Positions 33,729 to 44,592 of a stretch of DNA of 64,000 nucleotides are shown piece by piece (positions within the stretch are counted from its first letter, which is position 1; every line of letters starts with the position of its first letter). Source of the DNA: Sarocladium kiliense. Lineage: Eukaryota; Ascomycota; Sordariomycetes; Hypocreales; Sarocladiaceae. The stretch is taken from NCBI GenBank assembly GCA_030734395.1, contig JAUZTG010000048.1, forward strand, positions 992,001 through 1,056,000, in the 5' to 3' direction. The position numbers and the translations under genes are program-made. The notes beneath the pieces were generated by a model. That model saw nothing but the letters and a program-made list of their open reading frames with translations. It did no database searches and was not told where the DNA came from.

Positions 33729-35218
33729 CTATTCTCCTCCATTCGAAGGCTTGATGGGCTGTTTGATGTGAAGTCAGCCACTGCATTGCGCAAACTTTCC
33801 TTGTAGTATCCGACACTTACCTGCGGCTCGGGGACGAGATCCATGGTCCCACACATCTGTACAAAGAAGACCTCCTGAGGATTACTGACACCACTGTTGG
33901 CCCACACGAAATTGTGTGGAAAGCCAAGGTCGAATGGGTAAGCGCTTTCGATGTCTTTGATGTCTTCGTTCGACAGACGCAGAGTAAGTGCCTCGATGTT
34001 GCCCTTGAGGTGCTCGACCTTACGACCACCAATGATAGGAAAGACATGAGGTGTCTTGTGCATCACGTATGCCAGGGCCACGCTGGTGATTGCCGTGTTC
34101 TTACGTTTGGCAATTGACTCCAGCACCTTGCTGACGGCACGTTGCTTCTCGCTCTGGAGTTCACGACGCCCTGCTGCTCCTTGAGACTTCAACTGCTCTT
34201 CAGATTTGAAAGCGCCACCGCCAAGGGCACCCCAAGGAGCGAGGCCCATTCCCTCTGCCTTGCACATGGGAATAATGTCCCGTTCGAAGTCGCGGTTGGC
34301 TGCATTCCAATTGCCTTGGTACACAGAGAACTGTCGGAGACCATGATTCCTCGCGTACTCGTTGGCTTTGCTATTACTAGTTCAGTACTTGAAATTCCCA
34401 ATGACGTTAGGAATCCTACCTCACGACCCATGCGGGAGAGTCACTGATGCCCAAATACAAGACCTTACCCGATGCAACAAGCTGGTTGAGGGACTGCATG
34501 AGCTCAGGGATGGAAGTACTGTACTCCCACCAGTGAACGTAAAGCTGGCCACAATTGTGTTAGTCTGCTCTCTGACAGAACATCATGTTCCTAGACCTAC
34601 CACATCGATGTAGTCTGTCTGGAGATTCTGCAGACTGCGATTGACCGAGAGCTGCATACTCTTGGTGTTGTTGCCGCCAAAATTGGCGAGAATTGGAGGC
34701 TGATCAGGCCCGCGAACAAAGTTGGTAGAGTACTTGGTCGCAAGGACTACGAGAAAGAATCCGTCAGCATTATTCAACAGGGGTATTCCAGCATATGACC
34801 TACCAATCTGATCCCTGACACCACGCTTCTTCATCCATTCTCCGATCCATTTCTCAGAATCTTGAAATTGATAATTGTTTGACGTGTCGATGAAGTTGCC
34901 GCCCTAATATTCGGAGTGAGTGGTTATTTAACTTGGAGAGTCCGACTCGAGGCTAACCTGTTCGTAAAAGAAGTCCAGGACACTTTCGGTCGTGGCCTGA
35001 TCACATTCGCCCATGTATCGGCTCCTAAATCGATCAAAGTTAGCCTGCTGAACATCTAGTTCTCAACATGTAACGTCTTACCATTTGTCTCCGAAGTTCA
35101 TGCCACCCAGGCAAAGTGGACTGACCCTTACGCTGGCAGTGGGCGAGAGGTAACGGTATCGTGCAAGGGGGGAGTGCGCTGGAGGTGCACTGGGCAAGAC
35201 TTCGGCGAAGGTGCTCAT
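33729..35218 (-). CDS. Aldo-keto reductase, norsolorinic-acid/aryl-alcohol reductase type
   Basis: Seven exons (35218-35082, 35024-34958, 34903-34804, 34746-34601, 34544-34420, 34370-33821, 33758-33729) encode 384 residues, the normal length. The six introns are 49-62 bp with canonical ends. Family signatures in order: SPLCLGGMNFG, GGNFIDTSNNYQFQDSE (catalytic Asp and Tyr), LATKYS (Lys), YVHWWEYST (His), YLGISDSPAWVV, the NADP-binding region VFPIIGGRKVEHLKGNIEAL, and the end LVPEPQPIKPSNGGE encoded across the last intron. Such enzymes reduce aldehydes or ketones with NADPH; relatives act in aryl-alcohol metabolism and in aflatoxin-type pathways, but no other pathway gene is nearby, so the substrate is unknown. 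The gene is divergent from the large unknown gene at 36319. Confidence 0.92.
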
Positions 35219-36318
35219 GTTGACCAGGAGAGTACCAGCTCTTGGATTGGATTGGTCTTTAGGTCAAGACTGAATGGTTCGTAAGACAATCCCAGTCACT
35301 AGGGAGCTCAAGGGTGCAGGCGACGAGTGAAGGAGAAGATACTGAGTGCACTCCAGTCAGGGAGGCAAGACATCTTTATGTAGTGTCTGGGACCTTGCCT
35401 TGGACCTGAAGAAGCGGCGGAAGATGCGACAGCACGACTAAGTCCGAAACACCAGCCGAAGCTGAGCAGAGGGAGGTACTACTATGGATCCGTGGTCCTC
35501 GCGACAAGCAGCAAGGCGGCTGCTATTGACTTTCCCGTGCTACAGATGGCGGGGAAAGAACCATTCGCAACCTCAGTGACCCTGCAAGCTGACACCAACG
35601 ACGAGGTAGACAATACTTTACTCCCCAGCTACTCCAGTGGTTACATCGGCGATAGACGGAGGGGATGTTCGGAGATAGGTAATGCGTGCGTCTGACATCT
35701 GTTACTGTGGCGCATCGACATCAAACCTGGAAACCCATTGCCCGGTGCGGAGTATGGCCCGTTAGACGCTGCACCCATCGGACATACGCTCAGGTCGGGG
35801 TGGTTAAAAGCATGCTGAAGACATGGCGATGATATCGGAATACTGTTAAGGCCGGATTGTCTGGTCTCTGATTGAGCAATCCACCATAAGTTTCGAACGG
35901 GCATGAGTAATCAAGGGCGAGGACTTTGGGATTTCCCTGAATGTGACTTGCGGTTGATTGACGAATAGTTAGTCGAGCTCAATCTATACATGCCATGAGA
36001 GGAATTCAGTTCTACCGAAGAGTTGTGGTTATGAATGTTAACGTTTTTGTAGTTTCGTCGCAGTCTGCACTAACAGGTGCCGCTCAAGGAGGTTGTTGGC
36101 GGAGCAATGTGGAGCCACCTCAACGACTGCTTTTTGTCGATTGAGGGTGGCCTGATACCAATCTGGCGTTCCCAATGCCCAATGCTCATCGCCAAATCTG
36201 CCGAAAACCACCCATACCATCCGACACGCACTCGAATAGCAGACTTGAAGGCCCGCTAAGCATCGAATGCCTCTTCTACGAATCCGTCAGCCGGCATTGA
36301 TCCCGATGGCGTCCTACA
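35219..36318. promoter_or_regulatory. Divergent intergenic region, aldo-keto reductase / unknown 1145-residue gene
   Basis: About 1.1 kb with the promoters of both genes. An out-of-frame ATG at 36306 begins an 8-codon upstream frame (stop at 36330-36332) that overlaps the ATG at 36319. No other gene is visible. Confidence 0.5.
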
Positions 36319-39300
36319 ATGGCTTCCAATAATCCGGTCCCTTCTCGGGCGGCAATCCATGCTCTCCGAGGCCTCGTGTTCGGGACGTCTTGCTCTGTCG
36401 TCCTCATCGCAGAGGAGCGACGCCGACGACTGAAGACCGTGCGATCGGCTGCCGAGAATGCCCGCAAGATCCATGCCGCCAAAACCCATCGCGGCCTGAC
36501 CTCGAGCGATGGCCATCTGGCATGGGAGGCACGGCTGCTTCACAGAAATGAGGAGAACCTGGCATCAGTCGGCGACTCACCGAGCCCGCGAAATTTCCGT
36601 CGAACCGAGCCTGACAAGCGACGAATTCGCAAAGGGAATAACACGCTGGACGAAAGTACAGCTGCGGCAGATCCGACCATCGCTGGGCGAACATCACAAG
36701 CTGGCCATGCAGCAGCACAAGTCCCAAAGGACGGAAATGCCAGCTTATTATCTCAAGATGCCGTTTCTCGTGCAGCAGGCGACGGTTTGAGTGCGTGGGT
36801 CAATCGCCTGGCCGGCGTAGACAGTACGCCCATGACTCTAGCGACCAGCATTGCCAGAACTGGGGCCACGTCCATCCTCAAGGACTCGGGTCCCTCGAGC
36901 GTTTTACCATCCTCCAGTGATATCGAAAGATCTGAAATCCAACGCAAACTTGCCGCCTCTCGCAGAGAAGCATCAATGAGCAATATCAGCTCAAGCGCAA
37001 ACACCCGGGACCCGGCACCACAGCGGGCGACAGATACTGCACTGGCCGGCGTTGATTCGACCCGCAAACCCTCGAAAACCAGCATTTCTCACATGGCTGG
37101 GATAGCAATGTCTAAGATTGACACGGTAAAACAGCCACAACCTGCGCTTGACGCGGAAGTCGTAGCTGCTGGTGGTGATGGAATGGCCAAGTGGGAGGCT
37201 GCTATCGGACGGCCGACGGTGCCCGGCCCTCGACGTCGGCCCCACGTTCCCAAGTATATTGTACCCATGGACCCTTCCACACTGGACATGGAGTCTCTGG
37301 CACAAGAAGGTGATGGCTTAGCGAGGTGGGATGTGCACATCAACGCTCTCCCACCTGATATGCCAAGAGGGTCTGAATCACCAATACCCAAACCAAGGTT
37401 CAAACCCCCTTTTAGGCCAGACAAGAACGGTCAACTTCAACCCACTTTCGAGCTGTCTGAGATTGGTGCAGTGGCTCTAAGCTTGATCGATCGACTACAA
37501 AATTCAGGATTGGGTCCGCCTCGTGAACAGCGGTTCCTGCAGAGCTGTCTTCTTCTCGAAAGGTTGCTGTCAATGCAACGAGAAAGGGATGATACCAATC
37601 TGGCCACTCATGTTCATTCTTTGATGAACGCTTTGGTTGTTCTTCGTGAAGTGGCCCCAGAAACGCTTAGACATCGCCCATACGAGGTCTCACTCATGTT
37701 TCTGCAACGCACTGCTCGAGAACAGCCGGCGAAACTTCAAGATCATATCATGCTGTTCCCAATGCACGTCATGACTGACTCTGAGATCCTACGAGACCTC
37801 GTCCGTTGGATGGTCAGAGGCAGGCATACAGAAGCCCTCCGACAGTTGCTGCACGTCTTGCAGCAGGACGTTATGTCGTCGCTTTGGCGACAGGGTCTAT
37901 TTCTATCATCCCTCCTGCAGATTCCCGCCAGCCCACCGCTGTCGGCACGCGACCTGTTCGTGTCGTTGCAGGACGCGGGCTTGTCAGAAGACACCTTACC
38001 CCCATCCGTCCTCACGGATTGCCGGAATCGAATTATCAGTGTGGATGCTGTACTCGGTCAAGACACCTTTGCCCTCGCAATTCTACAGACAATGGAGGGC
38101 AAAAGTTTATCAAACATCGACTTCCCAGTCGCGAGAGCCCTACTTGTGAGAGATGTCCGGCGCTCCTCAGCCGCCGAAGTTCTTGGCATTATCAAAGAAG
38201 TTATGCGAACCTCTGAGGGTACTTCGTGGCTGCACTCCTGGCGGTCGCAGTTGGTCTCTCTTTTCGTGGCGTCACATGACACTCTGGAGAACGAGGCATT
38301 GCTAAGAGGTATGCTGACAACTGAACGATTCCCCTTGGAGCCATCCTGGGTACTGCGACCACTTGAACATTACAGCGATACCGGCAATCTAGACAAGTTC
38401 CTCGATTGGCTGAGGTTCTCTGTCCGAAACGGCTTCCGATTTGACACATCTTCAACTTCGAAGTTGACTTCACTTCTCTCCAAGAGGTGGTCAGTACCGT
38501 CGCCCAATGCCTCGAAAATCCTGTCCGATGTCGAACCCTTCCTTATTAGGGTCAATGGCATTGGGGGCACTGACGCTGTCGCGACGGAAAAGGACCCTAA
38601 TACCGAGGCTGTTGAAGATCAGGTTTTCAAAGAGATGGTAAACCAAATCCGGGATAGCAATTGGGACGTGGCAGTGACGATCTATGCTAAATACCTCGCT
38701 ACTGGCCTGCCCTTCTCATCTCGATGTCTTGGTCTGGCGGTGACTGCTGGCCTGAACAGGGATGGGCCATTGAGCGAGACTGCGAAAAGATTCATACGAG
38801 AGGGCCAGGACCAAGGCCAAGACGTTACCAACGAGCTTCGACGACTGCTGGTCGCGTCCTTCCCGTCCGTCTCGAGCCCTAGCGTAAGGCTGGCGCTCGC
38901 GTCAGAACAGGGGCTGGACACATCACCAGATTTGTATAACATTGTGGCTCGAGAATGCATTGCTCGGAGAGAGTACAAGGAAGCCTTGCAAATCTGTGAA
39001 CAGTCCGCTGCAGAGCACGGCGAGCGAAAGCTCGGCTATGATGAGATGAACTTTTCAAATCTTCTTCAGATCTACATGGCTTTACGCACCCGTTCAGCCT
39101 GCGCTGCCCTAGGACACTTGGTCTCTGACTTCGTTTCTCAACCTCAATGGTGGCATCGAAGCAGTATCTGCAAGGAGGCTCTCAAGTATCAGCTGAAACG
39201 GTTAAAGGGACGACCTATACACGACCGAATCCTCCATCAAGCTGTCGTGGCTGCTCTTGACACTGCTCTACAACACGTTGCGAAACAACGGGCTGAGGCA

Positions 39301-39756
39301 GGGAACCCTGACTGGATTGCTGCTGAGGTAACTGCCATTTTGTGCTCAGACGCAAATGCCGCGGAACAATCTCGACAGCACCTCATTGAGCCAAGCACCA
39401 AGATTATACCCTTGGGGGTGAAGAAACAGAAAACGACCGAGCCTCAACCCGCTTCGCTCGGTCATGACCTGGAGCCTGACCGCCTTACTTGGGATGTTCC
39501 TGAGCCAAAACCCTCACGTGAAGGGCTGAATGTTACCATCCGAGCGTCTTCAGAGCAAAAGTGGGACGCTCTGGAGGAACAAATAAAGAAAGCTCGCGTG
39601 GGAAAGCCGGTTCATAAAGCCGCACCAAGGGATGATACGCCAGCGGAATGGGGAAGCTTTAGCGGACAGGCCCCGGATAGAGGCTTGTCTAAAGATGCGA
39701 AGACGATGACGGAAGAGGGATTGGCTGCGAGGGCTGCTGTACCAACCACAGCCTAA
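36319..39756 (+). CDS. Large conserved-looking protein, possibly a mitochondrial helical-repeat (PPR-like) protein
   Basis: Single exon of 1145 residues starting at MASNNPVPSRAAIHALRG. I cannot name the family with confidence. The N-terminus has a short helix (LRGLVFGTSCSVVLIAEERR) followed by a basic helix, compatible with a mitochondrial or membrane-near location. Residues 120-350 are polar with repeated short motifs: G-D-G-[LM]-x-x-W at about 154, 286 and 331, and AGVDST at about 165 and 243. Residues about 385-1020 are a long series of amphipathic helices such as ARECIARREYKEALQICEQS, which has the look of PPR/TPR-like repeats. The C-terminal 120 residues are polar, with a Trp motif (LTWDVPEPKPS). 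A mitochondrial RNA-related role is a guess from architecture. No intron is needed. Confidence 0.7.
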   Translation: MASNNPVPSRAAIHALRGLVFGTSCSVVLIAEERRRRLKTVRSAAENARKIHAAKTHRGLTSSDGHLAWEARLLHRNEENLASVGDSPSPRNFRRTEPDKRRIRKGNNTLDESTAAADPTIAGRTSQAGHAAAQVPKDGNASLLSQDAVSRAAGDGLSAWVNRLAGVDSTPMTLATSIARTGATSILKDSGPSSVLPSSSDIERSEIQRKLAASRREASMSNISSSANTRDPAPQRATDTALAGVDSTRKPSKTSISHMAGIAMSKIDTVKQPQPALDAEVVAAGGDGMAKWEAAIGRPTVPGPRRRPHVPKYIVPMDPSTLDMESLAQEGDGLARWDVHINALPPDMPRGSESPIPKPRFKPPFRPDKNGQLQPTFELSEIGAVALSLIDRLQNSGLGPPREQRFLQSCLLLERLLSMQRERDDTNLATHVHSLMNALVVLREVAPETLRHRPYEVSLMFLQRTAREQPAKLQDHIMLFPMHVMTDSEILRDLVRWMVRGRHTEALRQLLHVLQQDVMSSLWRQGLFLSSLLQIPASPPLSARDLFVSLQDAGLSEDTLPPSVLTDCRNRIISVDAVLGQDTFALAILQTMEGKSLSNIDFPVARALLVRDVRRSSAAEVLGIIKEVMRTSEGTSWLHSWRSQLVSLFVASHDTLENEALLRGMLTTERFPLEPSWVLRPLEHYSDTGNLDKFLDWLRFSVRNGFRFDTSSTSKLTSLLSKRWSVPSPNASKILSDVEPFLIRVNGIGGTDAVATEKDPNTEAVEDQVFKEMVNQIRDSNWDVAVTIYAKYLATGLPFSSRCLGLAVTAGLNRDGPLSETAKRFIREGQDQGQDVTNELRRLLVASFPSVSSPSVRLALASEQGLDTSPDLYNIVARECIARREYKEALQICEQSAAEHGERKLGYDEMNFSNLLQIYMALRTRSACAALGHLVSDFVSQPQWWHRSSICKEALKYQLKRLKGRPIHDRILHQAVVAALDTALQHVAKQRAEAGNPDWIAAEVTAILCSDANAAEQSRQHLIEPSTKIIPLGVKKQKTTEPQPASLGHDLEPDRLTWDVPEPKPSREGLNVTIRASSEQKWDALEEQIKKARVGKPVHKAAPRDDTPAEWGSFSGQAPDRGLSKDAKTMTEEGLAARAAVPTTA

Positions 39757-40442
39757 GTCTTGTTCAGGCTGCATGTGGCCATGGAGCCATTCCTGACGGA
39801 GGCATCCGAATGGTGAGCGCCTCGGGAGGCCGGACTGTTAATGAATACTGCATAGTGTAAACATACTGTACATAAAAGACTAGTGATGAGTCGAAACAAA
39901 GATACCATTTCATTTTTCCCCAGATCGTTGACAAGGAACGTAAATGATACACTAATATGCCTAGCCGGATGGAAGGCAGCATAGCTGATTCTGTCAGCTC
40001 ACCATGGGCAGAAAGCAAGCTTTACATCCTATGATACTGGATATCGTCCTCATTATTTTGCCGCAAACATAGGCCTCCGAGCATCTGCCGCTTCCAGCCA
40101 CCTTTCATGCTGAGGGAGGTACCGCAGCAAGGAATCGTGGCTTGCCCGGCAGTCGAGGTTGCTTTCGGCGCGTGCCGGTGGGGCCTTGGCGCCATGAGCA
40201 CGCCATCGCCGCGATCCGCGATCGGCTTTGTCGTGCCATAACTTTGCCTTACCTAAGGTGAGCTGTGGAATCGATAATACAGCTTTTGTTTTGTAATCCG
40301 CTCAGTCTAATAAGTTTCCCCCAAAAAGATAGCTCGTATTCTTTTGAAGCCTCTTTTGAAACCTGGGATCCGAGAACTGGAGTCTTCGCCTGTCCGTGGT
40401 TTTTGTTGTCTCACTACCGTCCCTCTCTGCGAACATCCCACT
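39757..40442. other. Intergenic region before the sulfide:quinone oxidoreductase gene
   Basis: 3' flank of the unknown gene and promoter of the next. The reductase frame stays open upstream to 40344, but that stretch starts with TTG and has no ATG, so it is taken as leader. No other feature is seen. Confidence 0.5.
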
Positions 40443-41822
40443 ATGAAGTACACCAGACCAACAGCCCAGGCGGGTGTCGCTAAACACCTGTTCAAGACGC
40501 TCTGCACGGGCAAAGCCTCCGGCATTCACGCTGCTAAGCGCTCCTTCGCGACAGAGGCGAGAATTGACCCCCTGCAATCGAGCAATGCCTCCTACCGTAT
40601 CGTTGTCATTGGCGGCGGCACCGCAGGATTGAGCACAAGCCACCAGCTTCTGCGAACCGGGCAATTCGCCAAAGACGACATTGCGATCATCGACCCGAGC
40701 ACTACACATGACTACCAGCCTGGTTGGACATTGGTTGGTGGAGGACTGAAGAACAAGGAGGAGTTGAGGACACGGCTAGATGGGCTGGTTGATCCTAAGA
40801 TCAAGCTTCACCAGGAAGCTGTCTTGTCCGTGAACCCGGAGCAGAACACAGTCAATCTTTCCAGTGGTCGCAAGGTTCAGTATGATCAGCTGGTTGTTGC
40901 GCCTGGTATCAGCATCAACTATGACCACATTGCTGGTCTGCCTCAAGCACTAGCCGACCCCGACTCCATGGTTTCCACCATCTATGGCTACGATACCTGC
41001 GACAAGGTCTTTAAGACCATCAGCAAGCTGCGCAAGGGCACTGCTCTCTTCACACAACCTGCCGGTCCGATCAAGTGCGCCGGTGCGCCTCAGAAAGCCA
41101 TGTGGCTTGCCCAGCATCACTGGTCCAAGGCTGGACTCTGTGGCCCTGGATCAAAGTCAGACATTGAAGTTGCATATGCGACGGGTCTTCCGGCCATGTT
41201 CGGCGTGCCTAAGTACAGTGAGAGACTCGAGGCTCTCCGGCAAGAGCGTGGTGTAACTGGTCTGTTCCAGCATGACCTCAGTGCAGTTGACGGCAACAAG
41301 GCGATCTTCAACCTCCCCGATGGAAAGAAAGCCGAGAAGGAGTTTGATCTGCTTCATGTCGTGCCCAAGATGGGCCCTCATGCGTTCATCGCCCAAGGTC
41401 CTCTCGCAGACAAGGCCGGCTTCGTCGACGTCGACCAACACTCCCTTCAGCACACCAAGTACGCCAATGTCTGGTCTCTCGGCGACGCGTCAAGTCTGCC
41501 CACCTCCAAGACAGCAGCAGCAGTGACAGCGCAGGCACCAGTGCTCATCTCGAACATGCTGGCGACGATGGAGGGGAAGACTCCTCAGGCGTCATACGAT
41601 GGGTACACCTCTTGCCCTCTGACGACCGAGTACGGAAAGGTGATGCTTGCGGAGTTCAAGTATGGAGGACAGCCAAAGGAGACGTTTGGGAAGTGGTTTG
41701 GTATTGACCAGGGAACTCCTCGCAAAGCGTTCTATCATCTGAAGAAGGACTTTTTCCCTTGGGTGTACTACAAGGCCATGGTGAAGGGACAGTGGGCTGG
41801 CCCCAATGGCTACATTCGTTAA
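40443..41822 (+). CDS. hmt2: Mitochondrial sulfide:quinone oxidoreductase
   Basis: Single exon of 459 residues, the same length as S. pombe Hmt2, starting at the ATG of MKYTRPTAQAG. The N-terminal 40 residues are basic and lack acidic residues up to FATEAR, fitting a matrix-targeting presequence. The FAD-binding motif is VVIGGGTAGLS (G57-G-G-T-A-G62), followed by DYQPGWTLVGGGL. The two redox cysteines expected in this family are found in GPIKCAGAPQKAMWLA and YDGYTSCPLTTEYG, with WSLGDASSLPTSKT as the second FAD contact. The enzyme sits on the inner membrane, oxidises sulfide to a persulfide or polysulfide and passes electrons to ubiquinone; it serves sulfide detoxification and, in S. pombe, cadmium tolerance. 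Confidence 0.94.
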   Translation: MKYTRPTAQAGVAKHLFKTLCTGKASGIHAAKRSFATEARIDPLQSSNASYRIVVIGGGTAGLSTSHQLLRTGQFAKDDIAIIDPSTTHDYQPGWTLVGGGLKNKEELRTRLDGLVDPKIKLHQEAVLSVNPEQNTVNLSSGRKVQYDQLVVAPGISINYDHIAGLPQALADPDSMVSTIYGYDTCDKVFKTISKLRKGTALFTQPAGPIKCAGAPQKAMWLAQHHWSKAGLCGPGSKSDIEVAYATGLPAMFGVPKYSERLEALRQERGVTGLFQHDLSAVDGNKAIFNLPDGKKAEKEFDLLHVVPKMGPHAFIAQGPLADKAGFVDVDQHSLQHTKYANVWSLGDASSLPTSKTAAAVTAQAPVLISNMLATMEGKTPQASYDGYTSCPLTTEYGKVMLAEFKYGGQPKETFGKWFGIDQGTPRKAFYHLKKDFFPWVYYKAMVKGQWAGPNGYIR

Positions 41823-42648
41823 GCATTCGCCTCAAGCCTAAAGGTAGTTGCTACGGAGTTTTCACTATACCATGATTTAATTTGGGTCTTTGTTCAAGCC
41901 TAGCTTCGCGGTGAAGTTGTCTCTGTCTCATGGCTCGGTTCCAATCGCATCAGAAGGTTCAATACTACCTATAAAGCTCCATCAGGTGCATTTTGCCTTA
42001 GATGATCGTGATGGAGGGGTCTTCCTCGCATCGCTAGGAACACGTCAGCGAATAATACGGCGGTACTGCTCCCGTGAATTGAAAGATGGCGAGAGCAAGA
42101 CAATCACATGCAAAAAAGCCTATCGACAGCAACCAGCCCCAATTCGGCTGACGACCCTCATTTCTTGGCAGGGGTACCTCTTCCAGAGTGGTACACCACA
42201 CCAATCACCAGGTACCCCCACCAGCCCATTCCTTAGTAGCATGGCACGATGAGAACGAGATTTGCGGCGTGCGGTTGGATCGAGTGGTGTGTGGTGGTGC
42301 CATCCAAAGACCAGACGAACGAACCCCCCTTGTCGCGTTGGGGGGCCGTTCTGCATCTCTTTCGAATAAAATCACAGCCGGCGACGATTACGACCAAGAC
42401 TCTCCTTTTATTCTGCCTTCCCTCACCCTTTGACAATCTTTAGTCTCAAGATTACGTGTCCTGGCTAAGGATGGCATTGACGTCGTGACGTTGACATTTC
42501 TTACGACCATTTCCCTAAAGCGACTCCCTTACACAGCCGGCGACTTTGCCACCCCGAACCTCTAACGGCGATCGACTACCTCATCATCGACCCTTTCACG
42601 AACTTCGACCCTACAAACCCTCCTACAAGCACCCACCACAACCCCCAG
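41823..42648. promoter_or_regulatory. Promoter and leader region of ERG1
   Basis: Upstream region of the sterol gene, also holding the 3' flank of the sulfide oxidoreductase gene. The last 200 bp are C/A/T-rich leader. I looked for a sterol-regulatory TCACNCCAC-type element and saw only a partial likeness (CAATCACCAGG near 42203), not enough to call. Confidence 0.45.
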
Positions 42649-44151
42649 ATGGCTGCTCCCACCACCAGGATCTCCGAGGCAGACCTCCGCGCTCGCCGCG
42701 AGAAGCACCATGAGGCCGATGTCGTCGTCGTCGGCGCAGGCATCTTTGGCTGTGCCATCGCATACGGACTCGCCAACCAGGGTCGCTCCGTCCTACTCCT
42801 CGAGAGATGGATGGATGAGCCAGATCGCATTGTCGGCGAACTGCTGCAACCCGGCGGTATTGCGGCATTGAAGAAGCTTGGGCTCGGTGATTGTCTAGAG
42901 GGCATCGACGCGATTCCCTGCTACGGATACAATGTCATGTACTATGGAAAGGAGTCCATCATCCCATACCCGCCACTGGACGAGTCTGGCCAGGTCGCAA
43001 GCAGATGGTACGGCGCAACGACAGAGGGTAAAAAGCAGTCAGGAAGAGGCTTCCACCACGGCCGCTTCATTATGGCCCTGAGGAAAGCCTGCATGAAACA
43101 CCCCAACATCACCGTTGTCGAAACCGAAGTCATAAACACCGTCAGCGGCCAAGTCTCCGATCAGATCCTCGGCGTCGAGACCCTCACGACCATCAATAAG
43201 GAGACGAGAGAGAAAGTCAAGGATTGCTTCTTCGGCCACCTCACCATCATTGCAGACGGCTACGCCTCAAAGTTCCGCAAGAGCGTCACCAATACCAAAC
43301 CCCTCGTTAAGTCGAAGTTCTACGCCCTCGAGCTCATCGACTGCCAGCTCCCAACACCAGGCATCGCACACGTTGTCATTGGAAACGCCTTCCCCGTCCT
43401 CCTCTACCAAATCGGCTCGCGCGAGACCCGCGCCCTGATCGACGTGCCCAACGACCTCCCCGAAGCGAGTCCCGCAGCCGGCGGTGTCCGCGGCTACATC
43501 AATAACTGCGTCCTCCCAGCCATGCCACCCTCCATCCGCGAATCGGCCGAGCGCGCTCTTTCAGACGGCAAGATCCCACGCAGCATGCCGAACAGCTGGC
43601 TTCCACCCTCACGTCAGCGAGCAAACGGCATGATCCTCTTAGGAGACGCCATGAACATGCGCCATCCCCTTACCGGCGGCGGCATGACCGTGGCCTTCAA
43701 CGACGCCGTCATCCTCTCCGAGCTCCTCCACCCTTCCCGCGTGCCAGACCTCGAGGACTCTCGCGCAATCAACGCCGCAATGGACACCCTCTACTGGCGC
43801 CGCAAGAGCCTCACAAACATCATCAACCTCCTCGCCCAAGCCCTATACTCCCTCTTCGCAGCCGACGACCGTCTCCTTCGCGCGCTACAACGCGGTTGCT
43901 TCGGATATTTCGAGCGGGAAATGACAGACGGTCCTGCCGGCCTGTTGGGTGGCTTGATCATGCAACCTGCCGTGCTGTTCTACCACTTCTTCTCCGTGGC
44001 GTTCCTGTCGATTTGGATGCATGCATGCGATTTGATCGGCAACGTTTTTGGAATTTGGAAGCTTCCACTGGCGATTGTGGATGGCATCCTGATTATCTGG
44101 AAGGCGTGTATTGTGTTCCTACCTGTGCTGTTCAGGGAGTGGTTCATGTGA
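42649..44151 (+). CDS. ERG1: Squalene epoxidase (squalene monooxygenase)
   Basis: Single exon of 500 residues. The FAD Rossmann motif is VVVVGAGIFGCA (G29-A-G-I-F-G34), followed by ERWMDEPDRIVGELLQPGG, the squalene-epoxidase signature. The second FAD region is ILLGDAMNMRHPLTGGGMTV (G332-D333), and the C-terminus has hydrophobic segments (PAVLFYHFFSVAFLSIWMHA, and the last 35 residues) that anchor it to the ER and lipid droplets. It converts squalene to 2,3-oxidosqualene with O2 and NADPH, the first oxygen-requiring step of ergosterol synthesis, and is the target of allylamine antifungals. The start follows a C-rich leader with no competing in-frame ATG nearby. Codon use is strongly C-biased, suggesting good expression. 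Confidence 0.96.
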   Translation: MAAPTTRISEADLRARREKHHEADVVVVGAGIFGCAIAYGLANQGRSVLLLERWMDEPDRIVGELLQPGGIAALKKLGLGDCLEGIDAIPCYGYNVMYYGKESIIPYPPLDESGQVASRWYGATTEGKKQSGRGFHHGRFIMALRKACMKHPNITVVETEVINTVSGQVSDQILGVETLTTINKETREKVKDCFFGHLTIIADGYASKFRKSVTNTKPLVKSKFYALELIDCQLPTPGIAHVVIGNAFPVLLYQIGSRETRALIDVPNDLPEASPAAGGVRGYINNCVLPAMPPSIRESAERALSDGKIPRSMPNSWLPPSRQRANGMILLGDAMNMRHPLTGGGMTVAFNDAVILSELLHPSRVPDLEDSRAINAAMDTLYWRRKSLTNIINLLAQALYSLFAADDRLLRALQRGCFGYFEREMTDGPAGLLGGLIMQPAVLFYHFFSVAFLSIWMHACDLIGNVFGIWKLPLAIVDGILIIWKACIVFLPVLFREWFM

Positions 44152-44592
44152 TCTTGGGAAGAGAAGACTATAGAGCAAGCATTTGCATCTGTTGCTTAGA
44201 AAGACGAAGACGAGAAGAGAAGAAGAGGCGTTTTCTGGGCGACTTTCAATCAAGGCCAACCCTGTTAGGGGAGCCGCCGTTGTACATATACCAAAGACGA
44301 ACTTCATGAAGAGGCTGTATAAGAGGAGGCTTTGGGCTTTCATGCCCTTGTACATATTCAGAGCATAGATACGAGAATCTTAATCACTGATAATACCAAG
44401 CATCATCACATCACATTATGCCTCTCTGGATCTGCACGCTGGAAATGTTCTGGAGAGCATGGCCTTCTGTGATACAGCCAAGGATTTGGATATGTCAAGT
44501 CTATCAGTTCGTCTTGCAACCCAGCCATCTATCTTGCGAATATGCTGCAAACCGGCTGTTGGTCATTCTCAACTTGCCTCGCCAGGGGTGAT
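44152..44592. other. Convergent 3' flanks of ERG1 and ALG5
   Basis: No gene is visible. The ERG1 side is purine-rich (GAGAAGAGAAGAAGAGG at about 44212). No repeat or RNA gene. Confidence 0.5.

Noticed and set aside
33557..33820. Extended C-terminus of the aldo-keto reductase
   Set aside because: It requires retention of the last intron; splicing gives a normal short end (PIKPSNGGE) with canonical sites.
40344..40442. N-terminal extension of the sulfide:quinone oxidoreductase
   Set aside because: The extension begins with TTG, not ATG; the ATG at 40443 gives the family's normal length and a good presequence.
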